Positions 28,877 through 37,557 of a stretch of 64,000 nt of DNA are shown here, one piece after another (the stretch's first letter is position 1; each line of letters opens with the position of its first letter). The notes beneath the pieces were generated by a model. The model was not told the DNA's origin. It saw nothing but the letters and a program-made list of their open reading frames with translations, and did not search any database. Source of the stretch: an uncultured Umboniibacter sp. (GTDB lineage: Bacteria; Pseudomonadota; Gammaproteobacteria; Pseudomonadales; DSM-25080); the NCBI RefSeq assembly GCF_947497555.1, contig NZ_CANMGY010000002.1, positions 1 to 64,000 of the forward strand, in the 5' to 3' direction. Made by a program: the position numbers and the translations under genes.

Positions 28877-29638
28877 CTAAAATCGCAAGCTAAGGCAGCT
28901 TAGACCGCCATCAATTTTTCTAAATTCGGAGGTATCGACACGAACCACTGGGTAACCGAGCTGCTCCACCAATTTTGCCGTCTTATCGAAACCCGAGGGG
29001 ACAATTACCGTACCATTAATCCACAGTGAATTCGCCGCGTATTCTTCACCGATCGGTATTTCAAAACACTCATATTGAGAAAAGGCCGGGTGATTAACGA
29101 ACTCGCCGCAGACTAGCATTTGGTTATTGCTCAGGTAGTTAACACCGGTTTTTAGATGCAGCATCTCCGCCATCTCAACACTAATTACCTCTACACCATA
29201 CGGGGCGAAGATTGCGCTTAACTGCGCCACACCTGCTTCATTGGTTCGCGCTGAAAGCCCTACATAGAGTTTACGCTCAACACGCATAATATCGCCTGCC
29301 TCAAGCGTGCCGGGAGCGACAATGGTGTGCACTTCGCTAAAGAGCTGATTAATTGTGTCTTTCATGAAGGCGACTTCAGGTTCGCGACTCGCTGCACCGG
29401 GCCGAGTTAGGACGGCTACGTCATCAACCAGTAATGCCACATCTTCTACGAAGGTGGCATCGGCTAGTTCATTCAGCGCAGGGAGTTGAGTTACCGATAG
29501 ACCTAAAGCATTTAGGGTGCTGACGTATGCTTGGTGTTGCACTACCGCGTTATCGTAGTTCGGCGTACCGAGACTTGCGCCCGTTAAACCTTCACTAATT
29601 GAACGAGAAGGTTTACGAACGATGGCTTGTTTAAACAT
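28877..29638 (-). CDS. Dimethylarginine dimethylaminohydrolase (DDAH)-like amidinohydrolase
   Basis: This 253-residue protein is of the arginine deiminase/amidinotransferase fold. Candidate catalytic residues are Glu65-Asp66 (TFVEDVALL), His161 (MLHLKTG) and Cys248 near the C-terminus (GGLSCLSLRF), the DDAH arrangement. The reaction would release citrulline and an amine from methylated arginine, or a similar guanidine hydrolysis. It lies 11 bases after an APC permease and 8 bases before a small protein, in an operon. The permease probably imports the substrate. A plain arginine deiminase is ruled out by the short length. Confidence 0.88.
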   Translation of the reverse strand: MFKQAIVRKPSRSISEGLTGASLGTPNYDNAVVQHQAYVSTLNALGLSVTQLPALNELADATFVEDVALLVDDVAVLTRPGAASREPEVAFMKDTINQLFSEVHTIVAPGTLEAGDIMRVERKLYVGLSARTNEAGVAQLSAIFAPYGVEVISVEMAEMLHLKTGVNYLSNNQMLVCGEFVNHPAFSQYECFEIPIGEEYAANSLWINGTVIVPSGFDKTAKLVEQLGYPVVRVDTSEFRKIDGGLSCLSLRF

Positions 29639-29649
29639 CTTGATATTCT

Positions 29650-30930
29650 CTATTTTTGTTTGCCAAATTTTAACGCAAAATAGAGTGGCATCCCAGCCAG
29701 CAACAACAATGCCCCCAAATACACGGTTTCTGCACCCGACCCCACTACCGCAAAGATTGCATAGGCCAATGCAAGGACAGCGACAAGCACCTTTAAGGGC
29801 TTCATTGTGCCATTACGACGTTGAAGAACTAAGTCAGCTAACGCGCAAACTGCATAGGGCAGAATGACCATCAGTGTTGATAATTTAATAATCCAGGTAA
29901 ACGCGCTGACTAAGTCATCGCTATAGTTCATTGCTACGAACACTGCAGCGAGCACCGATGCCGTCAATAAACCCGTAGTCGGCACACCGCGTTGGTTGAG
30001 GCTTGCAAAGCTTTTCGGGAATATACCATCCTTAGCTAAAGCAAGCGTCATCTGCCCGCTAAAAAGAATAAGCGCGTTGAGGGCACCCGCAATGGCCACC
30101 AGTGCACCCAGACCAATTAGCCAAGCGCCGATAGGCCCAAATAGGATAAGCGCGGCATCGGTGAACGGCGAGGTGGAAACCGCTAACTGCTCTGCAGGAA
30201 TCAGCAACTGAACACCGTAAGTGGCTAAGATATACACGGCTGTCGCGGTCAAAGTACCGACTACTAAGGCAATTGGAATAGTACGTTGAGGGTTAACGGT
30301 ATCCTCGGCTGGAATCGTGGCAGACTCCACGCCAATAAACGCCCACATAATAAGCAAAGCCATGGAGGATAGCATCGCGACCGAAGACTGATTGTCCGGG
30401 TTAAGCGGTTCTACTGCTTCCCAATCCCCTGCGCTAAAGCCCACAAATCCAACTAAGACAAGTGGTACTAATTTCAGTAAGGTTGTGACTAATTGCACCA
30501 CACTAGCGGATTCAACACCTCGGCAATTTACAAAGCAGAGAATAGCAATGATTCCCAGCGCCACGGCAAGCTGCCCAACGGCTCCCAGATTTCCACCCAT
30601 CAGCGTATCGGTATACCCCGCGAACGCGATCGCAACTGCTGAGACACCGCTCCAAAGTGATATCCAATAGCCAAAGGCAATGAGAAAACCAACAAAGGGA
30701 CCAAAGGCCTCACGGGTAAAGGCGTAAGGTCCGCCGACCTTTGGATAGCGACTCGCCAGCGATGCTAGCGACAAAGCGATGAAAAGCGTACCGGTCCCGG
30801 CAAACATCCAACCCCATAGACTATTCGCGCCATAGGGGGCTAGCACTGCGGGAAGCAGAAACACACCCGAACCGACCATCGTACCTACTACCAGCGCCCA
30901 CGAACGCCAGACTCCTACCGATTTAGTCAT
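29650..30930 (-). CDS. APC-family amino acid permease
   Basis: This 426-residue inner-membrane permease has 11-12 hydrophobic helices and the first-helix motif VVGTMVGSGVFLLP typical of the APC superfamily. It also has the conserved GGPYAFTREAFGP segment. It resembles antiporters of the arginine/agmatine and basic amino-acid kind, fitting its place 11 bases upstream of a DDAH-type hydrolase. It is the first gene of the minus-strand operon that runs to 26884. The substrate is inferred to be a guanidino or basic amino acid. Confidence 0.9.
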   Translation of the reverse strand: MTKSVGVWRSWALVVGTMVGSGVFLLPAVLAPYGANSLWGWMFAGTGTLFIALSLASLASRYPKVGGPYAFTREAFGPFVGFLIAFGYWISLWSGVSAVAIAFAGYTDTLMGGNLGAVGQLAVALGIIAILCFVNCRGVESASVVQLVTTLLKLVPLVLVGFVGFSAGDWEAVEPLNPDNQSSVAMLSSMALLIMWAFIGVESATIPAEDTVNPQRTIPIALVVGTLTATAVYILATYGVQLLIPAEQLAVSTSPFTDAALILFGPIGAWLIGLGALVAIAGALNALILFSGQMTLALAKDGIFPKSFASLNQRGVPTTGLLTASVLAAVFVAMNYSDDLVSAFTWIIKLSTLMVILPYAVCALADLVLQRRNGTMKPLKVLVAVLALAYAIFAVVGSGAETVYLGALLLLAGMPLYFALKFGKQK

Positions 30931-31040
30931 CTACCCTTTCCCTTAATAAATAGTTATTAGCTGCGATTATAGAGCCATTTTAGAAAATATCATCTACGCT
31001 GTGTTAACCAATAGCAACACAACGTTAGTAGGACATTTGT

Positions 31041-31274
31041 ATGCGCAAGGTAACTCTTAATTTCATCGGGGATCGTTCCGAGAACATGGCCGAAGCTTTT
31101 TACACTTGGCTGCTAGATGGTGGGCTTGAAGATACACTCATAGAGGGGCTCTCCACGGAAGACGTAGAACTCGACGGTGTTATAGACTTTGATAACCAGA
31201 ATTTAGAAGTGGTGCTAGCCAGTTATCTCGTCGAAGACCCTGCGGATGAAAATGAGCCCACTGAGGAAAACTAG
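31041..31274 (+). CDS. Small acidic uncharacterised protein
   Basis: This protein of 77 residues is strongly acidic, with a Glu/Asp-rich C-terminus (DPADENEPTEEN) and no membrane or signal segment. AGGA lies 8-10 bases before the ATG. It is divergent from the APC permease operon and converges with the TonB receptor terminator. I recognise no family. Codon use looks like its neighbours, so it is probably real, but its role is unknown. Confidence 0.6.
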   Translation: MRKVTLNFIGDRSENMAEAFYTWLLDGGLEDTLIEGLSTEDVELDGVIDFDNQNLEVVLASYLVEDPADENEPTEEN

Positions 31275-31280
31275 CGCTAC

Positions 31281-31308
31281 AAAAAAGGCCGCTCATCTCT
31301 GAGCGGCC
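31281..31308 (-). terminator. Terminator of the Fur-controlled TonB receptor gene
   Basis: Eight-base arms GGCCGCTC and GAGCGGCC with a 6-base loop are followed on the minus strand by six T. It lies about 27 bases past the receptor stop codon and just after the small acidic gene on the other strand. Confidence 0.9.
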
Positions 31309-31335
31309 CCTGGGTATCTGCGCTAGCGTAATGAA

Positions 31336-33549
31336 TTAGAACTTATAGTCAACGCCTACTGTGAACGAGCGAGGCATGTTAGCTCTAGCGCCGTAGGGGC
31401 TGCGAGAGACAATGGCGCGTTCGTCCAGCAGATTGTCGATATTCATATACAAGTCCGCTCTGTCAGTCATTGCGTAGTGCGCGGAAGCGTCAAGAGAAAA
31501 CTGATCATCGAGCCGTGAAAACTCATCACCAATTCGGTTGCAACCAGTCTCCACACAAGCGCCTTCAACGTATGAAGCGCGAAGGTAACCCGATATCCCC
31601 GTCGCTCCATCCACCAGCCCAACCGTTGCCGACAACTGATTTGCAGGGATATAGGCCCATTCATCACCACTCACATCCGTGGAACCATTCACACCTTCCG
31701 TTACTTCGGCCTGAGTATAGGTATAGGCAACGCCTATCGGCATGGCGAGACGATTAAACTGCGCCGTTGTATCAGCTCGGAACTCGACACCAACAACTTC
31801 TGATTCACCCAAGCTTAAGGAACCTTGAGTATCGCCATTGTCACACGGATAAGCGTTCGAGCAGTACTGCACGGTATTGGCGTAATCACTGTAGAAGCCA
31901 ATCATTGAGACTTCGGTATCTGCCGCTGCCCAGCGTGCACCAAATTCATAGTTAGTTGAGGTCTCCGGTGCATCCGGCTTAGTGGAGCCACCTGAAATAG
32001 GTGTCATGCCCTGCTGAACACCACCAAGGACTGTCCAAGCGTCACTCAACTTATAGCTCGCTGACGTACCAAATAACCACTCGTTAGCATCGTTGCTTGT
32101 TCGGGCCGGATCGTTGACTCGATCATTATCGCTAAAGGTTCGTCGACTCACTTCCATATCTTCGTTACGAATCGAAACATTAACGTTTAGCGCCTCAGTC
32201 ACTTGAATATCATCAATGAGCCACATTGCTAGCGCGTCGGCAGTTTCAATACGATTATTCGAACCTGTTACACTACCCGCAGTAGAATCGACAAAGACGA
32301 GCTCACCATTAATCTGCGCGTAGCTCTCAACAGGCTGAAAACGATCCATTTCGTCGCTATGATCGCGAACACCAAAACGAACGTCGTGATGCATTCCACC
32401 TAGCTCGAACATGCCATTGACTACTAACTGGACGCCCTCTGAAAGATAAGCACGATTATTATGTTTGATATCAATATCGGCGATATCAGCCGTTCCATCC
32501 AACCAAGAGCGGTAGAGCGCTGCGTCCGCACTATTCGAGTTAATCGCGCCCATAATCGAGCTACCTGACACCCCATTGATCTTATCTACTTTGAACCAAT
32601 CGCGTTGGAATTCATTACGATAAGCCAGTGCGCTCACATTAAATCCAGGGGTTAGTCGAATTTGGTAGTTTACTGAGTAACTATCACGGCTGTTATCCAT
32701 TTCGTCTAATTCAGTCAGACCGTAGCGGCGATTCGGATCTTCGTCGAAATCACTATCTGTCAAACCGAAGTATGACATGTTCGAAGTCTCTTCAGCGTAT
32801 TGGTACTTAACATCAAGCTGATGATAAACCTTGCCCGGAATATTATCGCTGTGCACTCGGAACTTAGCCGTTACATCATTCTTATCGAAGCCCGTGTCTT
32901 GATCGCTGCGATCGATGTCTTGGAAACCACCCGATTGGTAGTTTTGCGCTTCAAGCATCCAACCTACATTAGCACCGTGACCGCCCACGTTAGCTAACGC
33001 ACGGTAGGTATCAAAGGAACCCGCTTCAACATTAGCGCGGGCCTCAAAACCCGCTTCAGGAATTTGTGCCGAAACGAGGTTCAGTACGCCGCCAATAGTC
33101 GCTGGGCCATACTCTAGAATTGGCGAACCCTTCAGAACCTCAACCCCAACCATGCGGCTGGTCGTTGGAAAGTAATAAGCCTCGGGATTCGAATATGGCG
33201 CGGGAGCGACTAACACACCATCTTCAAGGATGGTTACCTTGCTGCTACGCGACGTACCGGTACCACGAATACCAATGTTAGGACGAAGGCCCCACCCTTC
33301 CTCAGCCGCCGCGTAAACCCCGGGCGCATCTAAAAGAATCTTGTTAATATCTCTGCTATGGAAAATTTCCAAAGCTGCTTCATCCAGTACAATTGCTGAG
33401 GAAGAAGTGTCCTTAGTACGGTTTTCTTGACCAATAACGGTGGTTTCTTCTAAATACAGGTTAGCGCTTTGAAGGTCGGGTGCAGCATGAACCAAGCCGA
33501 CTGTTGTAAATAAACTAATCGCTAAGCTCAGTTGATTACGTACTAACAT
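31336..33549 (-). CDS. TonB-dependent receptor, FecA-like, iron-regulated
   Basis: This is a 22-stranded outer-membrane barrel with an N-terminal plug; the chosen start gives 737 residues. The ATG at 33549 follows GGAGA and gives a signal peptide of about 22 residues (cut near VHA-APD). An earlier in-frame ATG at 33600 would lie in the Fur box. A TonB-box-like ETTVIGQ precedes the plug, which carries IGIRGTGTSRSSKVTILEDG and GVEVLKGSP. The C-terminus ends in Phe as usual. There is no N-terminal signalling domain. Two Fur boxes upstream imply iron control, so a ferric siderophore or citrate is the likely cargo. Confidence 0.92.
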   Translation of the reverse strand: MLVRNQLSLAISLFTTVGLVHAAPDLQSANLYLEETTVIGQENRTKDTSSSAIVLDEAALEIFHSRDINKILLDAPGVYAAAEEGWGLRPNIGIRGTGTSRSSKVTILEDGVLVAPAPYSNPEAYYFPTTSRMVGVEVLKGSPILEYGPATIGGVLNLVSAQIPEAGFEARANVEAGSFDTYRALANVGGHGANVGWMLEAQNYQSGGFQDIDRSDQDTGFDKNDVTAKFRVHSDNIPGKVYHQLDVKYQYAEETSNMSYFGLTDSDFDEDPNRRYGLTELDEMDNSRDSYSVNYQIRLTPGFNVSALAYRNEFQRDWFKVDKINGVSGSSIMGAINSNSADAALYRSWLDGTADIADIDIKHNNRAYLSEGVQLVVNGMFELGGMHHDVRFGVRDHSDEMDRFQPVESYAQINGELVFVDSTAGSVTGSNNRIETADALAMWLIDDIQVTEALNVNVSIRNEDMEVSRRTFSDNDRVNDPARTSNDANEWLFGTSASYKLSDAWTVLGGVQQGMTPISGGSTKPDAPETSTNYEFGARWAAADTEVSMIGFYSDYANTVQYCSNAYPCDNGDTQGSLSLGESEVVGVEFRADTTAQFNRLAMPIGVAYTYTQAEVTEGVNGSTDVSGDEWAYIPANQLSATVGLVDGATGISGYLRASYVEGACVETGCNRIGDEFSRLDDQFSLDASAHYAMTDRADLYMNIDNLLDERAIVSRSPYGARANMPRSFTVGVDYKF

Positions 33550-33598
33550 AAAGACTGTTTTCTCCAATGGGTGGTGATGTGAATTTCTTAAACTTTCC

Positions 33599-33617
33599 AA
33601 ATGATAATGATTATCAA
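33599..33617. promoter_or_regulatory. Fur box 1
   Basis: AAATGATAATGATTATCAA matches the GATAAT hexamer pattern of Fur operators (consensus GATAATGATAATCATTATC) in most positions. It lies about 50 bases upstream of the chosen TonB receptor start and next to a second box. Confidence 0.88.
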
Positions 33618-33629
33618 CAACATAAGCAA

Positions 33630-33648
33630 GTGATAATAATTATCATTC
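33630..33648. promoter_or_regulatory. Fur box 2
   Basis: The core TGATAAT-A-ATTATCA at 33631-33645 is a perfect palindrome and a strong Fur-type operator. It lies 31 bases from box 1, in the divergent region between the receptor and the DUF3080 lipoprotein, and would allow iron repression of both genes. Confidence 0.88.
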
Positions 33649-34661
33649 GTAGATTTAGTGTAGCACTCCTACTCACGCTCGTTGCAGGATGTACTGAAAA
33701 ATCGTCGAGAGAAAGTGATTGGGATAGCTATATTGAACAATTAACATCTATCACTAACAAAAATAAGGAAAATAAATTAATAATCATCCCACCTAATACC
33801 TGGGTGGTAGCACACATAGAACCGATGGCTGAGAATAGTCCCAGTATGAGCCTGATCGAATTTTGGCAACTCAAGGCCTGCGAGCTCCATCAGACCATCG
33901 CGGAACGAAACTCTGGCCTCGGAAGGTTTCAGCAATCGTCGCAGAAACTACTTTATGAATTAGCCGTTATTGACCAAATCCCTCGCTGCGTACTCATCAT
34001 TCAAGCGGAGTTTCCTGAGTTAGCAGCTGAACTAAAACTGCTTAGAGCTAATAAGCTAAAAGCATTACCAGCAAGCATCTATCAGGCAACGATTAATGGG
34101 CCTGAGTGGGCCCGACTCCACAGTAACTTGCAAACTGAGGCGCTCAATATTGCCTCGGCCCTGAGCGCGCTTCGACAACTAGCAGGGTTTTCTGAACAGT
34201 GGATTCGCGGTGACTTCTCTCAGTCAACCAGTAACGTTGAAGTGCTGCTAGGGCAAATTTATCACTCCAATGCTGCCAGCTATCTCTTACGATTTGCTCA
34301 ACGAGAATTGGCCTACTATCAACTTGCCAACCAGACCTTTATCAGCCAGCTTGCTGCGGCGCCGCTTTGTCTTCAACCTTCTCCCACGCGCAAGGCTCGG
34401 CGGTTTCACGGGCTTGTTACCCACTATTTCAACCACAACATCCAGCAAACTGGGAGCACAACACTACAAACTTGGCGTGAGCTTAATGAAGTCCTTACTC
34501 GTATCGAGACGTCCCTTCCGGGATTAATATCAAGCCAACAGCAAGCCTACATTGACCATCGTCACAACGTACAAACTTCGCTCGTTGCAGCCCAGAGGGA
34601 CCACGCAAGAATGGCTACTGAGCTATTAGCGCAATGTGGCTTGGCGGTCAATTCCGGGTAG
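33630..34661 (+). CDS. DUF3080-family lipoprotein
   Basis: The protein is about 343 residues if it starts at the GTG at 33630. A hydrophobic leader followed by the lipobox VAGC (near residue 20) marks an exported lipoprotein. The rest is helical and matches my memory of DUF3080, a gammaproteobacterial family of unknown function. The start is uncertain: the candidate GTG lies in Fur box 2, no good ribosome site precedes it, and an upstream ATG at 33567 gives an odd N-terminus. Divergent pairing with an iron receptor suggests, but does not prove, a link to iron. Confidence 0.75.
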   Translation: MIIIIIRRFSVALLLTLVAGCTEKSSRESDWDSYIEQLTSITNKNKENKLIIIPPNTWVVAHIEPMAENSPSMSLIEFWQLKACELHQTIAERNSGLGRFQQSSQKLLYELAVIDQIPRCVLIIQAEFPELAAELKLLRANKLKALPASIYQATINGPEWARLHSNLQTEALNIASALSALRQLAGFSEQWIRGDFSQSTSNVEVLLGQIYHSNAASYLLRFAQRELAYYQLANQTFISQLAAAPLCLQPSPTRKARRFHGLVTHYFNHNIQQTGSTTLQTWRELNEVLTRIETSLPGLISSQQQAYIDHRHNVQTSLVAAQRDHARMATELLAQCGLAVNSG

Positions 34662-34781
34662 CGCTATCCACAAGTGCGCCAAGGAAGACGTTTACGACTC
34701 GCTCTAGTTAGCGTGACTTTGACTTGCGACCGAGCGATTGAAACGTTATGATTTCGCCGTTGATTGCGAGATCAATCAACT

Positions 34782-34861
34782 ACCTAAGGGGTGGCTCAGC
34801 CTGAGATGTCTATGACAAACCCTTTGAACCTGATCCGGGTGATACCGGCGTAGGAATAGGT
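34782..34861 (+). ncRNA. TPP (thiamin pyrophosphate) riboswitch
   Basis: The conserved THI-box elements appear in order: ACCTAAGGGGTG, GGCTCAGCCTGAGATG, ACCCTTTGAACCTGATC, and CCGGGTGATACCGGCGTAGG. The P1 stem can pair ACCT (34782-34785) with AGGT (34858-34861). This is a standard class of RNA that binds thiamin pyrophosphate and turns down the following gene. It lies 67 bases upstream of a TonB receptor start. Confidence 0.96.
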
Positions 34862-34897
34862 CTCTTTGCTTGCATTGTCCTGCTATACGTCTATCCG

Positions 34898-34928
34898 GGT
34901 TTTCTGTCTGCTATTTTTGGAGAAAACC
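34898..34928 (+). promoter_or_regulatory. Candidate expression platform: hairpin masking the start
   Basis: GGTTTTCT (34898-34905) pairs perfectly with AGAAAACC (34921-34928). The second arm abuts the ATG and takes part of the GGAGA ribosome binding site. With a 15-base loop, it could act as the translational off-switch of the TPP riboswitch. Confidence 0.6.
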
Positions 34929-36959
34929 ATGAAGTCTGCTCGAACTAATTTCGTTGTCGCGATACTTTCACTCGCCGCGGCCCCCTCCCTTCTCGCCCAA
35001 GCTATTGAAGAAATCGTGGTCACCGCGAACCATTCTGACCGCCTACTTAGCAACACCGAAGCATCAACCTCTGTGGTGGGTGCCGATGAGATTAATCAGC
35101 GCCAAGCTACTAACTTGGCTGAAGCCCTTGGCAGTTTAGCTAACGTTAACTTTGCCTCAGGCGGCTCTAATCCTCGCTTCTTTCAAATTCGCGGTATCGG
35201 TGCCCGTTCCCAGTTTGTAGAACCGCTTAACCCATCCGTAGGATTAGTAGTTGATGGTATTGAGATGAGTGGTTTAGCGGCTGGTGCCAACCTAATCGAC
35301 ACCCAGCAGATTGAAGTACTTCGCGGGCCTCAAGGTACCTTTCATGGCGCGAATGCACTAGCCGGCCTAGTCTACGTCGCGGGTAACCGCGCGCAGCAGG
35401 AATCGTCATTCGCCCTTGAGTTAGGCGCATCACGGTTCAATACACGGGAGATCGGCTTAACTGCTAATACCGCATTGACCGAAGAGTTGGCCGTTCGTGT
35501 CGCAGCCAAAAAGCTAACTAGCGACGGTTACTATTACAATTATTATACAGACGATGATACTCAAAATCGTGACGAGCAAAGTCTTCGCCTAGCCGTTGAT
35601 TACTCTCCTACGGCAACTTCCGAGTATCGATTCACAGCCTACTATCTTGATATGGATAACGGCTACGACGCCTTTAACTTCGATAACGACTATGCAACTC
35701 AATCGGACCAGCCGGGCGTAGATCAACAACAAACTAGCGCCGCATCGCTGGCGGCTACCCATAACGGTTTTTCAAGTGTAAATGTTGAATGGAATATCGC
35801 CGCTCAACAATCGGACCTTCTTTATGCCTATGACGAAGACTGGTCTTACGTTGGTTTCCACCCTTGGGAGTACTCCAGCTATGATGCCTACGCTAGAGAC
35901 TCAGACTCCTATAATGGTACGCTGCGAATTCGTTCGAAGGACGACGCCCCACTCGATTGGACCGTGGGCATTTATACCGCTCAGCGTGGCACGGATTTGC
36001 GCCGCGAATACACTTACCTAGCAGCTCCGTTCTCATCCAGCTTTGATGCCACCACTCGCGCGCTATTCGGTGAAACGACCTTCGCCTTGAACGACTACTC
36101 TCGTCTCCTTGTGGGTGCCCGAGTTGAGCAGTGGGATGCGGATTATAGTGATTCAGACGGCATCTCCAGTGCACCATCAGAGACGATGTGGGGCGGTAAG
36201 CTCTCCTATGAATGGCTACTATCGGACGACAATCGCTTCTATGCCCTCGTATCGCGTGGTTATAAAGCTGGCGGCTTCAATAGCAGCACCGAGCTTCCCG
36301 AAGCCCTTCGCAGCTACGAAACCGAGACGCTCTGGAACACTGAGTTAGGTCTTATCGGTAACGGAGCGCAACTCGACTATCGCGTCGGCATCTTCCGCCA
36401 GGATCGCGAAGCTGTGCAGATTAAAGCTTCTCGCTTGATTCTTCGCCCTGACGGCAGTACTCAGTTTGTGGATTACACGGATAACTCAGCCGAAGGGATC
36501 AGCTACGGCATCGAGGCCGATACCCAGTGGCGGATTAACCCTTCATTAGAATTACTTGCCAATATCGGCCTGCTTCACACCGAACTTGACGATGTATCAT
36601 CCGGTTTACGCAACCGTGAATCTGCACACGCACCAAGCTATAGTGCCTCCGTAGATTTGGACTATCAGCTATCCGCGTCAATCAGTGGACGTATCGGTCT
36701 AGAAGCTAAGGACTCATTCTACTTTTCAACCCGCCATGAGGCGCAGTCGGAAAGCTATGTGCTCTTAAATGCCAGTTTGAATTGGTCATTACGCAATTGG
36801 GATATTCGACTTTGGGCGAAGAATTTGACGGATGAGGAAACGCAAACGCGTGGCTTCGGAAGCTTTGGTAATAATCCAGCTAATGGCTATATCACTGAGA
36901 CCTACGTGCAACTCGGTGCACCGCGTCAGATTGGTGTCAGTGCAAAGGCTGAGTGGTAG
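34929..36959 (+). CDS. TonB-dependent receptor under TPP riboswitch (putative thiamine transporter)
   Basis: The ATG at 34929 follows GGAG at 8 bases, giving 676 residues. A signal peptide covers about 1-24 (cut near LLA-QAI), followed by a TonB box EEIVVTAN. The plug domain shows IRGIGARSQFVEPLNPSVG and EVLRGPQGT; the rest is a beta-barrel ending GVSAKAEW. Such receptors import scarce nutrients through the outer membrane with TonB energy. Control by the TPP riboswitch points to thiamine, its phosphates or a precursor as cargo. No thi biosynthesis or inner-membrane thiamine transporter gene is next to it. A strong hairpin follows the gene. Confidence 0.92.
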   Translation: MKSARTNFVVAILSLAAAPSLLAQAIEEIVVTANHSDRLLSNTEASTSVVGADEINQRQATNLAEALGSLANVNFASGGSNPRFFQIRGIGARSQFVEPLNPSVGLVVDGIEMSGLAAGANLIDTQQIEVLRGPQGTFHGANALAGLVYVAGNRAQQESSFALELGASRFNTREIGLTANTALTEELAVRVAAKKLTSDGYYYNYYTDDDTQNRDEQSLRLAVDYSPTATSEYRFTAYYLDMDNGYDAFNFDNDYATQSDQPGVDQQQTSAASLAATHNGFSSVNVEWNIAAQQSDLLYAYDEDWSYVGFHPWEYSSYDAYARDSDSYNGTLRIRSKDDAPLDWTVGIYTAQRGTDLRREYTYLAAPFSSSFDATTRALFGETTFALNDYSRLLVGARVEQWDADYSDSDGISSAPSETMWGGKLSYEWLLSDDNRFYALVSRGYKAGGFNSSTELPEALRSYETETLWNTELGLIGNGAQLDYRVGIFRQDREAVQIKASRLILRPDGSTQFVDYTDNSAEGISYGIEADTQWRINPSLELLANIGLLHTELDDVSSGLRNRESAHAPSYSASVDLDYQLSASISGRIGLEAKDSFYFSTRHEAQSESYVLLNASLNWSLRNWDIRLWAKNLTDEETQTRGFGSFGNNPANGYITETYVQLGAPRQIGVSAKAEW

Positions 36960-36976
36960 TTAAGTTAAGCTAAACT

Positions 36977-37008
36977 AAACTAACGAGTGCTCCTGCGCTC
37001 GTTAGTTT
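36977..37008 (+). terminator. Hairpin terminator after the TPP-controlled receptor
   Basis: Perfect 11-base arms AAACTAACGAG and CTCGTTAGTTT with a 10-base loop lie 17 bases past the stop. The T run is only three long, so the terminator may be weak or use Rho. Confidence 0.7.
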
Positions 37009-37132
37009 GCCGCTAAGCCCGAATTCGACGCTTTGGCCTAATTTAATGAGTAAGATCATTGAACGAAAGTGCGAAGAGAAAGCGTTGCCAAACTGAGCAT
37101 CCTATAAAGAATGCACTGATCCAGCCTGTTAA

Positions 37133-37471
37133 TCAATCGTCGCGATTGTCCGCTTTGGTAAAGATAGTGCCGAATTTTTGATAACATTGGAAACTCGTCA
37201 ACGCGACGAATACCTGACCTAACGATGAATAGAAGTAATGGCTGCTTGGGATTCCGTTGATCAACAACTGCACCGCATACATCGCTACTACTGTACCCAA
37301 AACCCAGTAACTCACTTCGTTACGCCACGCTGAATTAAACGGCTCCAAGGCCAGGATTTTTGCCTTGCAATGCGGGCAGACTAAGCGCTTTTGATTGCCC
37401 TTCCGCTCGTGATTGAGTGCCACACCGTCTAAACGGAAATGGGTGGTACATGCTCCACACAAATAACGCAT
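37133..37471 (-). CDS. Small zinc-ribbon membrane protein
   Basis: The protein has 112 residues. The first 45 hold CxxC pairs (LCGAC and VCPHC) that form a zinc-ribbon-like head. Two hydrophobic helices follow near 53-70 and 80-95. It is probably an inner-membrane protein with a cytoplasmic metal-bound domain. I recognise no named family. It is monocistronic, with no clear partner; the next gene on the strand is the GFA protein about 87 bases upstream. Confidence 0.65.
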   Translation of the reverse strand: MRYLCGACTTHFRLDGVALNHERKGNQKRLVCPHCKAKILALEPFNSAWRNEVSYWVLGTVVAMYAVQLLINGIPSSHYFYSSLGQVFVALTSFQCYQKFGTIFTKADNRDD

Positions 37472-37557
37472 GAGATCCTCTATTAAGCGAAATCCAGTTA
37501 ATTTAACTATAACGCAGCGTCGTTGGCTTTTCTCAACTTTTTAATGCGAGAAAACAC

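Noticed and set aside
31767-31955. Plus-strand frames inside the Fur-controlled TonB receptor gene
   Set aside because: They are antisense to well-supported barrel sequence and have no start signals.
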